Assembly: GCF_000765905.2 (NCBI RefSeq)
Contig: NZ_JRPL02000002.1
Location: forward strand, 124,001-188,000
DNA length: 64,000 nt
Origin: Helicobacter trogontum
GTDB lineage: Bacteria > Campylobacterota > Campylobacteria > Campylobacterales > Helicobacteraceae
Direction of reading: 5' to 3'
Shown: piece after piece, positions 1 through 8,403 of the stretch
Position numbering within the stretch: position 1 is the stretch's first letter
How the letters are laid out: every line of letters begins with the position of its first letter
Notes under the pieces: generated by a model
Databases searched by the model: none
What the model saw: only the letters and a program-made list of their open reading frames with translations
Told to the model about the DNA's origin: nothing
Position numbers and translations under genes: made by a program

Positions 1-401
1 CATGGGGGGTTAGCCTCGTGATATTTTTAGTGGGTTTTGTACTCATTCTTTCGCTCAACGAGGGCTATAAAGAGCTAACCATTGCAGGAAAGAATTTATT
101 TAAATGGATGGATTGGCTTAGTGCTAATATTATTATGACGCTTGGCGGACTTTTAGCAGCAATCTTTGTGGGCTATGCAATTAAAACAGAGCATTTGAGA
201 GAATGGACAAGCCATTACTTTACACCTATCATGTTTAAATTTTGGCTTTTTGCAATTAGAGTCTTGGCTCCACTCATGGTGGGTGCTATTTTTATTTATA
301 ATATTTATGACTTGCTGAATCCAAAACCAGCCGAACATACAAAAGCACCTCAACAGCAAGAACAAAATGTGCATAATAAAGATCAGACAGATCAACATTA
401 A
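1..401 (+). CDS. Sodium-dependent transporter (NSS/SNF family), C-terminal part
   Basis: The reading frame is open from the window edge (first full codon at base 3), so the start lies outside the window. The 130 or so visible residues hold three hydrophobic segments typical of the last helices of bacterial neurotransmitter:sodium symporter proteins, with the family-like stretch LNEGYKELTIAGKNLF, followed by a polar Gln/His-rich tail. The protein would co-transport an amino acid or similar solute with Na+ across the inner membrane; the substrate cannot be told. The GTG at 18 is an internal codon, not a start. The family call rests only on this C-terminal part. Confidence 0.75.
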   Translation, partial: WGVSLVIFLVGFVLILSLNEGYKELTIAGKNLFKWMDWLSANIIMTLGGLLAAIFVGYAIKTEHLREWTSHYFTPIMFKFWLFAIRVLAPLMVGAIFIYNIYDLLNPKPAEHTKAPQQQEQNVHNKDQTDQH

Positions 402-475
402 TTGTTGGGGAATATTTAGAATCTAAAAGCCTTAGGGCAAAGTATAAGTTATGCAATACGTATTATGAGGGCACG

Positions 476-2269
476 ATGACTTGGTTAAAAAAATGGTTTT
501 TTACAATTGTTTTGTGTATCTGGGCGTTATGTGTTGGTATAGGAAGCTATTTTGTTATAAAAGAGAATGCAGCATCTATTGATTTTACAACTCTTGTAAA
601 TATGCTGCAACGTGACCGTGTAGAAACAATACTTATTGGAAAACATCACACATATTTCTATATGGCGGATGAAAGGATATATAAACTGCCAACAACACAG
701 CTGTATGGTTGTATAAACAAAGTTTTTATCGCTAAAATATCTAATAAAGATATTAATTATAATAAAGATATTAATTATAATAAGGTATCTAATAAAGAAA
801 CTTGCGGCATTTATCTCTCGTTTATTGAGAATGGATTACCCATTATCGCACCCAAGACTTCGCCTCAAGAAAAAATAGTGTATGCGATAATTGTATTTTT
901 AATAGGGTGGGTTATTTTTTATATATTGTGTGAAGAGATTGAGTCAAAGATATGGACTGAAAAAAATGCAATTATGGAAACAAACTCGTATAGCAATGAA
1001 GATGCAGATGATAATATGTCGCTTGCATTAGAGCCTATGAGAAGCTCAATAAGATTCCGTGATGTCGCTGGAATTAAAGAGGCAAAAGATGACCTATTAG
1101 AGATTATTGACTACCTAAAGAATCCAAAGAAATATCAAGATTTGGGGATATATTTGCCAAGAGGGGTTTTGCTTGTAGGGCCTCCTGGTGTTGGCAAAAC
1201 TATGATTGCAAAGGCAATTGCAGGGGAGAGTGGTGTGCCTTTTTTTTATCATAGTGGTTCATCTTTTGTGCAAATTTATGTAGGGGTTGGTGCACAGAGA
1301 GTAAGAGAGCTGTTTGCTAGAGCTAGAGCGTGTGCCCCAGCTATTATTTTTATTGATGAGATAGATGCGATTGGTAAGGCAAGGGGTGCAGACAATCATC
1401 AAGAATGGGAGAGCACACTCAATGAGTTGTTGATTGAGCTTGATGGTTTTAGTGATCAGAGCGGTGTTATTGTTATTGGTGCGACAAATCAAGTTGATGT
1501 TATGGATCATGCTCTTTTGCGTAGTGGGCGATTTGATAGACGCATTTATGTTGATTTACCAGATTTAAATGAACGTATAGAGATTCTAAAAGTGCATTTA
1601 CGCAATCGTGCACATATGCTTGATTTGCATGAGACTGCAAAGCTTTGCGTCGGTTTTAGCGGAGCAAATATAGCATCACTTGTAAATGAAGCTGCTATCA
1701 ACGCCCTACGCCATAATCGCAACACAATTACTATGCAGGATATAACAGATACAAGCCACAAAGTGTTATTTGGAAAAAGGCGACAAAATACCCTAAGCAA
1801 GCACGAAAAACAAATGCTTGCAATTTATAATGCTGCAAAGGGTTTGTCGCAGTATTGGCTTTTACCAGATTTTCAAAAGATTACGCTTATTGATACAACT
1901 ATAGAATCCCAGTCGCCAAACAATAACTATGACTATTATACAAGGGATAATCTCATTGCAGAAATAAAAATTGCTCTAAGTGGTAATCTAGCTCTTGAGG
2001 TACATAATATAGGCATATCAACAATTGCACAACATGATGTTGAAAAAGCAAAATTTATTGCTAAAAAAATGTGTGAAGATTATGGCATGGGAGAGCGTTT
2101 GCTCACTGATTATGAAGATATATTAGAGATTTTAGAAACTACAAAGCAAGAACATAAAGAATTTATCATTGCAAATAAACATTCTATTGAACGCATTGCT
2201 ACCACTCTTATAGAACATGAAAAAATCACAAAGGAAGATATACAAAAGATATTGGAAAGTATATCATAG
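476..2269 (+). CDS. FtsH-like membrane AAA protein with a destroyed protease site
   Basis: The protein is 597 residues, in the usual FtsH range. It has an N-terminal membrane helix (about 8-28), a short periplasmic domain, a second helix (about 137-155), then an AAA domain with Walker A GPPGVGKT (235-242), Walker B IIFIDEIDAIG, the pore motif FVQIYVGVG and the arginine-finger region RSGRFDRR. The ATPase half therefore looks intact. In the peptidase half the zinc motif HEAGH is replaced by YNAAK (451-455), removing both histidine ligands and the catalytic glutamate. The later Asp of the STIAQHDVEKA segment, which aligns with the third ligand, remains. It is probably an ATP-driven unfoldase or chaperone in the inner membrane rather than a protease. 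A start at 476 is supported by GAGGG just upstream. From memory, H. pylori has a second FtsH-like gene (HP0286); this may be its orthologue. Confidence 0.9.
   Translation: MTWLKKWFFTIVLCIWALCVGIGSYFVIKENAASIDFTTLVNMLQRDRVETILIGKHHTYFYMADERIYKLPTTQLYGCINKVFIAKISNKDINYNKDINYNKVSNKETCGIYLSFIENGLPIIAPKTSPQEKIVYAIIVFLIGWVIFYILCEEIESKIWTEKNAIMETNSYSNEDADDNMSLALEPMRSSIRFRDVAGIKEAKDDLLEIIDYLKNPKKYQDLGIYLPRGVLLVGPPGVGKTMIAKAIAGESGVPFFYHSGSSFVQIYVGVGAQRVRELFARARACAPAIIFIDEIDAIGKARGADNHQEWESTLNELLIELDGFSDQSGVIVIGATNQVDVMDHALLRSGRFDRRIYVDLPDLNERIEILKVHLRNRAHMLDLHETAKLCVGFSGANIASLVNEAAINALRHNRNTITMQDITDTSHKVLFGKRRQNTLSKHEKQMLAIYNAAKGLSQYWLLPDFQKITLIDTTIESQSPNNNYDYYTRDNLIAEIKIALSGNLALEVHNIGISTIAQHDVEKAKFIAKKMCEDYGMGERLLTDYEDILEILETTKQEHKEFIIANKHSIERIATTLIEHEKITKEDIQKILESIS
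746..781 (+). repeat. Perfect 18-bp tandem duplication inside the FtsH-like gene
   Basis: Two identical 18-bp units, 746-763 and 764-781, follow one another and a third degenerate copy starts at 782. They encode a repeated NKDINY peptide in the periplasmic domain near residues 90-102. Because 18 is a multiple of three, gain or loss of units would not break the frame. Confidence 0.9.
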
Positions 2270-2636
2270 AGTTATGGTTATACCAATTATATAAGTTTCT
2301 TAAGATTTCAGTCTTTAACATAAAGATAAATAATTACATGGATGCAGGTAAATGCTGCTTAATCAATTTATTACAAAATTAAACATATTTGATGTCTACA
2401 GACAGAAAAATAAGTTTTTTTATCCAAAATATACATAATATGATATTCTATAACCATAGAATTATAATTTTTTATTAAAAAAATAAAAAATTTAGATTCT
2501 GCATGTAAATAAAACTAAAAATAAAATAAGTTAATGGCTATATGTGACTTTTTATGAGAATCTGATCACAGTTTCCACAAACTTGAAGCTAGTTTTTCAG
2601 AAAACATAAACATATGGCTAAAAATAAGGGGAGGAT
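2270..2636. other. Intergenic region, 367 bp, no gene seen
   Basis: This is very AT-rich spacer between the FtsH-like gene and the KgtP-like gene. No open frame of note, tRNA or strong hairpin was found. It ends in AGGGGAGG, the ribosome binding site of the next gene, and presumably holds that gene's promoter. Confidence 0.7.
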
Positions 2637-3941
2637 ATGCAGCAACAATTGACTAAAGATCTCACAAAAGCACAGAGGATACGCTCCATTTTGGCTGCGA
2701 GTTCGGGTAACTTTGTAGAGTGGTTTGATTTTTACATTTATGTTTCATTGGCATCATATTTTACGCACCATTTTTTTGATTCTGGAGATGAAACTTCAAA
2801 TCTGATAAAATCGTTTGGTGTATTTGCTTTTGGATTTTTTATGCGACCTATTGGGAGTTTGATTTTTGGTTCCTTAGCAGATAAGGTTGGCAGACAAAAA
2901 GTAATGGTTTATGCAATTATTTTAATGTCAATTGGTAATTTTTTAATTGCATCAATACCCACAAAGGAACAAATTGGAATCTGGGCACCAGTACTACTAG
3001 TGTTTGCACGATGTTTGCAGGGATTATCAGTAGGTGGAGAGGGCGGATTAGTCGCTACTTATATATCTGAAATATCTACAAAGGGTAATCGCGGCTTTTT
3101 CTCATCATTTCAATATGTTACATTGATTATGGCTCAGTTTGTGGCATTGGGTTGTGTTTGGCTAGCTGTTGAATACTTGGGTAACGATGTGATGCAAGAT
3201 TATGGCTGGAGATATTTATTCATTTTGGCTGGAATCTTAGCTCTTGGTTCACTATTCTTGCGGGCAAATATGCATGAGAGCGCAAAGGAACTGCATAAGA
3301 AAGATGCAGAAAAAGGCACATTAAAATCTCTTTGGACATACAGAAAATATTGTCTTCTTGTGTTTGGGCTAACAGCGGCTGGTAGTATGTGTTATTATAA
3401 TTTTACTGCCTATATGATAACATTTTTGAAAACAAGTGCTGGATTTAAATCTGAAACAGCCTACATGATAGCAATGTGTGGATTAGCTTTTGGTATGATT
3501 ATACAGCCATTTATGGGAATGATAGGTGATAAAATTGGTATCAAGAAGATGTTGGCTTTATTTTCTGGTGTTGGTTTTATTACTGTAGCACCTTTGATGA
3601 ATGCAATAGTCCAATCTGGTCCTAGTGGCAGTATCAATAGTCCTGTTTTAGCATTCTTGTTTATTGCTATCGGACTTATTATATCTGGATTCTATACTTC
3701 TATCGCTGGTATTGCAAAAGCTGCTTTATTTCCTGAGAAGGTTAGAGCACTTGGCACTGGATTACCCTATGCTATGGCGGTTGCATGCTTTGGCGGAACT
3801 GTGCCTAGCATAGCATTGTGGTTTAAACAAAGCGGGATTGAATGGGGATATTATATTTATATGATGGTATTCTTGTTCTTTTGTTTCTTGGTAGCAATTG
3901 GCATCCCTAAGGAAACAGAACTAGAAAAGCAAAATGATTAG
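2637..3941 (+). CDS. kgtP: MFS dicarboxylate transporter, KgtP-like
   Basis: This is a 434-residue proton symporter of the metabolite:H+ symporter branch of the major facilitator superfamily, inner membrane, probably importing 2-oxoglutarate or a related acid. The N terminus reads SSGNFVEWFDFYIY, the classic ProP/KgtP/ShiA start of helix 1. The loop 2-3 signature GSLADKVGRQK and the helix 4 segment RCLQGLSVGGEGG are both present. About twelve hydrophobic segments can be counted, and the length matches the family. The ribosome binding site GGGGAGG lies just before the ATG. The gene stands alone between spacers. Substrate assignment is by similarity to H. pylori KgtP; proline/betaine or other acids remain possible. 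Confidence 0.85.
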   Translation: MQQQLTKDLTKAQRIRSILAASSGNFVEWFDFYIYVSLASYFTHHFFDSGDETSNLIKSFGVFAFGFFMRPIGSLIFGSLADKVGRQKVMVYAIILMSIGNFLIASIPTKEQIGIWAPVLLVFARCLQGLSVGGEGGLVATYISEISTKGNRGFFSSFQYVTLIMAQFVALGCVWLAVEYLGNDVMQDYGWRYLFILAGILALGSLFLRANMHESAKELHKKDAEKGTLKSLWTYRKYCLLVFGLTAAGSMCYYNFTAYMITFLKTSAGFKSETAYMIAMCGLAFGMIIQPFMGMIGDKIGIKKMLALFSGVGFITVAPLMNAIVQSGPSGSINSPVLAFLFIAIGLIISGFYTSIAGIAKAALFPEKVRALGTGLPYAMAVACFGGTVPSIALWFKQSGIEWGYYIYMMVFLFFCFLVAIGIPKETELEKQND

Positions 3942-4385
3942 CAGTGTTGTTTGTCTAGTCATTTTTTGACCTTTTAATATTTTTAATATGCATATACACA
4001 ATAATTCTTTTGGGGATTACTTTGTATAGAGAGGTGTGACAAAGCATTCCTACCGCAGGTCTTTAAGTCCTGCCTATGATAACGATGAAATGCTTCATTT
4101 TTTGCTACATATTTTTACACAGGTATTTTTTTTGGCGTCTTGATACAATTAGTATAATTCTTGCTCATTAAAACTTTTTAATCAAGAATAACAATGTTAT
4201 GAATTCCGTGTTTTGAGCCTAGTATATATTTTTCCAATAATACATAATGTTTAGTAGAAGATAAATTTTGTAATTTTACTTTAATATACTCTCACAGCAA
4301 ATATCCAAATTTATGTTACTTCTGATTAAACACTTTGTAGATAAACATGTAAGAGGCACAGCAATAGTTTTAAAACAAAATAGAG
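3942..4385. other. Intergenic region, 444 bp, between convergent genes
   Basis: This AT-rich spacer separates the ends of the KgtP-like gene (+) and fliW (-). Its only clear structure is the nested inverted repeat at 4041-4102, listed separately. It also contains a T8 run at about 4126. No gene is apparent. Confidence 0.7.
4041..4102 (+). terminator. Nested hairpin followed by a T run (terminator or small RNA)
   Basis: An outer stem AAGCATT (4042-4048) pairs with AATGCTT (4089-4095). Inside it, GCAGG (4055-4059) pairs with CCTGC (4069-4073) around a 9-nt loop. The outer stem is followed by CATTTTTTG, a T run as in an intrinsic terminator. It lies 100 bp after the KgtP-like gene. The bipartite fold is more elaborate than a plain terminator, so a short structured RNA is possible. 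No known RNA family was recognised. Confidence 0.5.
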
Positions 4386-4793
4386 CTATGACTGTGATTC
4401 TGTGTCTTGTGGATAGTAATTGGCTATTGGCTCTGCAAGTTTGTAATGTGGATACTTAATGCTATCAAGGACTATTTGTGCCATAGAGAGATTGTCAAAA
4501 TTAAAGACCAAAGGTGCAAGAAAGTTAATTGTTGAGCGTTCAATTGGGTTTTGCATAACCATGATATTGGCGGTCAAAATATTTTTGCTATTTTCTAAAT
4601 CAAGTAGCAACTTTAACGCCATAGGCACTTCAAACTCATAAGTTTCGCGTAAAACAAATGGATTCACTAGGGTGAAAATAGGTGTTGCATCATCAGCATT
4701 TGTTAATCGCAGAAAGACCTCATCAAGCTTCTCTAGCTTCATTTTATTAACATGCTCAAAACCTAAAATTGGCGATTTGACTTCAAAAATCAT
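4386..4793 (-). CDS. fliW: Flagellar assembly factor FliW
   Basis: FliW is a small cytoplasmic protein that binds flagellin and antagonises CsrA, linking flagellin translation to filament assembly. The N-terminal [18 protein letters not shown] and the later segment [19 protein letters not shown] are typical of the family, and about 135 residues is the normal length. I chose the ATG at 4793 because CGGAGAG lies 5-7 bases upstream of it and homologues begin here; an ATG 21 bases earlier has no ribosome binding site. It is divergent from bamD-lon, as I recall for H. pylori HP1377-HP1379. No other flagellar gene is nearby. Confidence 0.9.
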   Translation of the reverse strand: MIFEVKSPILGFEHVNKMKLEKLDEVFLRLTNADDATPIFTLVNPFVLRETYEFEVPMALKLLLDLENSKNILTANIMVMQNPIERSTINFLAPLVFNFDNLSMAQIVLDSIKYPHYKLAEPIANYYPQDTESQS

Positions 4794-4962
4794 AACACTC
4801 TCCGAGATTAACATTTAAGTTGTGAATGCCAACAGCATTGCGTTCTTATGCTCCCTTAAGCCCTAAATATCCTAAAATTTGCAAGATCTTATAAAGCTAT
4901 ATAGCAAAATGAATATTCTACCAAAAAGTTTATAAATATGCAAACATAACACGAATTTTTTA

Positions 4963-4968
4963 TATAAT
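4963..4968 (+). promoter_or_regulatory. Probable -10 element of bamD-lon
   Basis: A TATAAT hexamer preceded by a T/A run lies about 30 bases before the TTG start of bamD. Helicobacter housekeeping promoters rely mainly on the -10 box with periodic AT upstream, which fits. Confidence 0.45.
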
Positions 4969-4997
4969 ATCATTTATTTTTTCAAGCGGAGTTTATT

Positions 4998-5675
4998 TTG
5001 CAAAATAAAACACTTTATAATATATTTTTGTCTTATTTTAATGTGTTGCTATGTTTATTTTTATCATATTTATTCATAGCATGTAGCGATAAAGATAAAG
5101 AGGTTGTATACAATCAACCAGCAAGTTTTTGGTATGAAGGAATATTTAAAAATATTCGACTTGGAAATCTAGAGACTGCTGATAGCTATTTTTCTTCTTT
5201 GCAGAGCGAACATTTAAATTCACCATTGATACCAGAAGCAATGCTTGCGTTAGGGCAAGCCCACTTAAGTAATGAAGAATATATTTTATCTGATTTTTAT
5301 TTCAAAGAATATCTAAAGCGATATGGTAATGCAAATAATGCGGACTACATTAGTTTTTTGAGATTAAAATCCCATTTGTATGCATTTAAAAATGCGTCAA
5401 AAGATCAGCAATTTATGACAGATTCTATTATCTTAATACAAGATTTTATGGAAAAATATCCAAATAGTAGGTATATGCCTTTTGTGCATGAGATGGAAGT
5501 AAAATTTGTGCTTGGGCAAAATGAGTTAAATAAGGCTATTGCGAGAGTGTATGAAAAAAATAATCAAACAGAAGCAGAACAAATATATCTTGATAGAATA
5601 GATTCTGATTTACAAGAAGCTACAAAGCCAACACCCTCAAAAGTGCCATGGTATATGGTATTACTGAATTGGTAG
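4998..5675 (+). CDS. bamD: Outer membrane assembly lipoprotein BamD
   Basis: This is a 225-residue lipoprotein of the BamD (ComL) family that works with BamA in inserting beta-barrel proteins. A hydrophobic N-terminal segment ends in FIACSDKD, a lipobox-like site, followed by TPR-like helices (IRLGNLETADSYFSSLQ, EAMLALGQAHLSNEEY). The start is TTG at 4998, with AGCGGAG upstream; no ATG lies near. It is followed after 30 bases by lon and they probably form one transcript. The C-terminal end is short relative to E. coli BamD, as is usual in Campylobacterota. Confidence 0.85.
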   Translation: MQNKTLYNIFLSYFNVLLCLFLSYLFIACSDKDKEVVYNQPASFWYEGIFKNIRLGNLETADSYFSSLQSEHLNSPLIPEAMLALGQAHLSNEEYILSDFYFKEYLKRYGNANNADYISFLRLKSHLYAFKNASKDQQFMTDSIILIQDFMEKYPNSRYMPFVHEMEVKFVLGQNELNKAIARVYEKNNQTEAEQIYLDRIDSDLQEATKPTPSKVPWYMVLLNW

Positions 5676-5705
5676 AATAAATATTTAACAAAGAAAGGAA
5701 TTATT

Positions 5706-8264
5706 ATGGATAGAGAAAATGAAGCATTAGTTACATTACCCATCGTTGTAGAAGAAGAAATGTTTGTATTTCCTTTTATCATTGCACCGATTTTTATCTC
5801 TGATAAAGCTAATATAGCAGCTGTACAAAAAGCTCAAAAGACTAATGAGAATATCTTTGTGGTTTGTGCAAAAAATAATCCAAAGAGCGATGATGTGCCA
5901 TTTTATGATGTGGGCGTTATTGGTAAAATCATGCGTAAAGTAAGCTTACCTGATGGACGTATAAAGATTTTATTTCAAGGTATATCAAAGGGCAAGATAA
6001 CAGAGATTATAAATGTGGAGCCACTGGAGGCACAAATTGAAGTTATTACGTATAAGCCAAGTAATAAACAAACCGTGGATGCACTGTTGGCTGTATTTAT
6101 GGAAAAAATTAATGCCCTAGCACATTTAAGTCAAAACATTTCTCCTGATTTATTACGCAATATTGAAAATGCTGATGATCCAAACAAGGTTGTTGATTTG
6201 GTAACTTCTACATTGCGATTAAAAAAGGAGCAAAGCTATACGTTATTTTCTAGCAATGATACTGAAGATCGACTTATGCTTGCTACTCAAATGGTATTAG
6301 AAGAGATTGAAACTCAAAAATTACAAAAAGATATAAAATCAAAAGTACATACAAAAATGGATCAAATTAACCGCGAGTTTTTCTTAAAAGAGCAGTTAAA
6401 ACAGATTCAAAAAGAACTCGGTATTGATAAACAAAGAGATGAGGAAATAGATCAATATTATAGTAAGTTAGAGGAATTAAAAAGTGGTATGCATGAAGAT
6501 GCATATAAGGAGATTAAAAAGCAAATTGATCGATTATCACGTGCTCATCCTGATAGCTCTGATGCAAACATGGTGCAAAACTATGTAGAATGGATGTTAG
6601 AGATTCCATTTACAAGTGTCAGCAATAAAAAGCTAAGTATTAAGAATGTTGAGAGGCAATTAAGCAGTGATCATTATTCTCTTGTTGATGCCAAGCAGAG
6701 AATTGTAGAATATTTTGCAGTCAAACAACTTTTAGAACAAAGGGCAAAAGATAACAAAGAAGATGAATCAAAAAAACATGGCAAAAATGAGCAAACTTCA
6801 GTTGATACGATAAAAAAGACAGAATCTAAAAAAGATGATTTGAAAGAGGATTCTAAAAATCACGAAGCTACACACATGAGTGAGAAGCATAAGGGAACGA
6901 TTTTATGCTTTTATGGTGCACCTGGTGTGGGGAAAACAAGCCTTGCAAATTCTATAGCAACTGCATTGAATAGACCGCTTGTAAGAATTGCATTGGGTGG
7001 GTTAGAAGATGTTAATGAACTGCGTGGACACAGACGCACATATCTTGGATCAATGCCTGGTAGGATCGTACAAGGCTTAATAGATTCTAAAAAGATGAAT
7101 CCCGTTGTTGTGCTTGATGAAATTGATAAAATTGTAAGGGGCGTAAGAGGAGATCCTACAAGTGTGCTTTTAGAAATTTTAGATCCTGAACAAAATGTGA
7201 GTTTTAGGGATTATTATGCAAACTTTAGCATAGACTTATCACAAGTTGTATTTATTGCAACTGCAAATGATATTTCATTAATCCCAGCACCACTCCGAGA
7301 TAGAATGGAGTTTATAGAAATTAGTAGTTACACGCCCCAAGAAAAATATGAAATTGCAAAAAAATATCTCATTCCGCAAGAGATTAAAAATCATGGTTTG
7401 CGACCAGATGAGATAAAGATTTCTAAAGATGCGATAGAGACTATTATCCATAATTACACAAGAGAAGCGGGTGTTAGGAATCTTCGCAGAAAAATTGCAC
7501 AAATTATGCGTAAAGCAGCAGTTGAGATTCTAAATAATAAGACAAAAACAATGCAAGTGGGTGTCAAAGATCTTACACGATTACTGAAAAAAAGTGTTTT
7601 TGAGATTGATAAGGCGGAGAGAAAACCTAGACTTGGTGTTGTCAATGGACTTGCATGGACTGCCGTTGGTGGCGATGTGTTAAAGATTGAGGCAATATCA
7701 TTATTAGGTAAAGGTAACCTAAAACTCACGGGACAATTGGGTGATGTCATGAAAGAATCAGCATATATCGCGTATTCCGTTGTTAAAAATAGGCTTGATA
7801 ATACATTGCAAAAAGATTTCAATAATGCTCAAGATTCTAGAAAGCAAAGTCTAAGTAAATTAAACACAGAATCTAAGGATGCAGATAGCACACAATCACC
7901 TACATATAAAAGTCCAACAGAAACTCTTGATATTCACCTGCATGTTCCAGAAGGCGCAACGCCAAAAGATGGTCCTAGTGCGGGTATCACTATGGCTTGT
8001 GCTATCGCTTCAATCTTGTTTAATAAAGATGTGCGTCAAGATGTAGCGATGACAGGTGAGCTTAATCTTAGTGGTGAAGTGCTTCCTATAGGCGGACTTA
8101 AGGAAAAGCTTATTGCAGCATATAAAGCAGATATTAAAAAAGCTTTAATTCCAATTAAAAACTACAAAAGAGATTTAGACGATATACCAAAAGAAGTGCA
8201 GCAAAATGTAGAAATAGTTGCAGTGCAAAACATTGATGAAGTATTTAAACATGTGTTATTATAA
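5706..8264 (+). CDS. lon: ATP-dependent protease Lon, with two extra charged inserts
   Basis: Lon is a cytoplasmic AAA+ serine protease that removes damaged and regulatory proteins. The LON substrate-binding domain comes first (PIVVEEEMFVFPFIIAPIF), then a coiled region, Walker A GAPGVGKT at 404-411, Walker B PVVVLDEIDKI, and the peptidase with Ser758 (PKDGPSAG) and Lys801 forming the Ser-Lys dyad. At 852 residues it is longer than E. coli Lon (784). Two lysine/aspartate-rich inserts explain this: about 343-395, just before Walker A, and about 700-738, just before the peptidase core. Both look like flexible linkers. AAAGGAAT precedes the ATG. It follows bamD and precedes convergent lnt. Confidence 0.97.
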   Translation: MDRENEALVTLPIVVEEEMFVFPFIIAPIFISDKANIAAVQKAQKTNENIFVVCAKNNPKSDDVPFYDVGVIGKIMRKVSLPDGRIKILFQGISKGKITEIINVEPLEAQIEVITYKPSNKQTVDALLAVFMEKINALAHLSQNISPDLLRNIENADDPNKVVDLVTSTLRLKKEQSYTLFSSNDTEDRLMLATQMVLEEIETQKLQKDIKSKVHTKMDQINREFFLKEQLKQIQKELGIDKQRDEEIDQYYSKLEELKSGMHEDAYKEIKKQIDRLSRAHPDSSDANMVQNYVEWMLEIPFTSVSNKKLSIKNVERQLSSDHYSLVDAKQRIVEYFAVKQLLEQRAKDNKEDESKKHGKNEQTSVDTIKKTESKKDDLKEDSKNHEATHMSEKHKGTILCFYGAPGVGKTSLANSIATALNRPLVRIALGGLEDVNELRGHRRTYLGSMPGRIVQGLIDSKKMNPVVVLDEIDKIVRGVRGDPTSVLLEILDPEQNVSFRDYYANFSIDLSQVVFIATANDISLIPAPLRDRMEFIEISSYTPQEKYEIAKKYLIPQEIKNHGLRPDEIKISKDAIETIIHNYTREAGVRNLRRKIAQIMRKAAVEILNNKTKTMQVGVKDLTRLLKKSVFEIDKAERKPRLGVVNGLAWTAVGGDVLKIEAISLLGKGNLKLTGQLGDVMKESAYIAYSVVKNRLDNTLQKDFNNAQDSRKQSLSKLNTESKDADSTQSPTYKSPTETLDIHLHVPEGATPKDGPSAGITMACAIASILFNKDVRQDVAMTGELNLSGEVLPIGGLKEKLIAAYKADIKKALIPIKNYKRDLDDIPKEVQQNVEIVAVQNIDEVFKHVLL

Positions 8265-8403
8265 ACTATGTTAAAGCTGTTTATGAGAGTTGTGTTAAAA
8301 AAGTTGATGTGATTGTATTTCATATTATGAAGTTGTATTGTTAGTGGATATATGTGTGACTTACAACCCCAATATAAACTTGCAGGGTCATGTATGACTA
8401 TGC

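Noticed and set aside
4-9. A G6 run at the window start, considered as a second phase-variable tract.
   Set aside because: The run is short, lies in an intact reading frame of the transporter, and no frame break is present.
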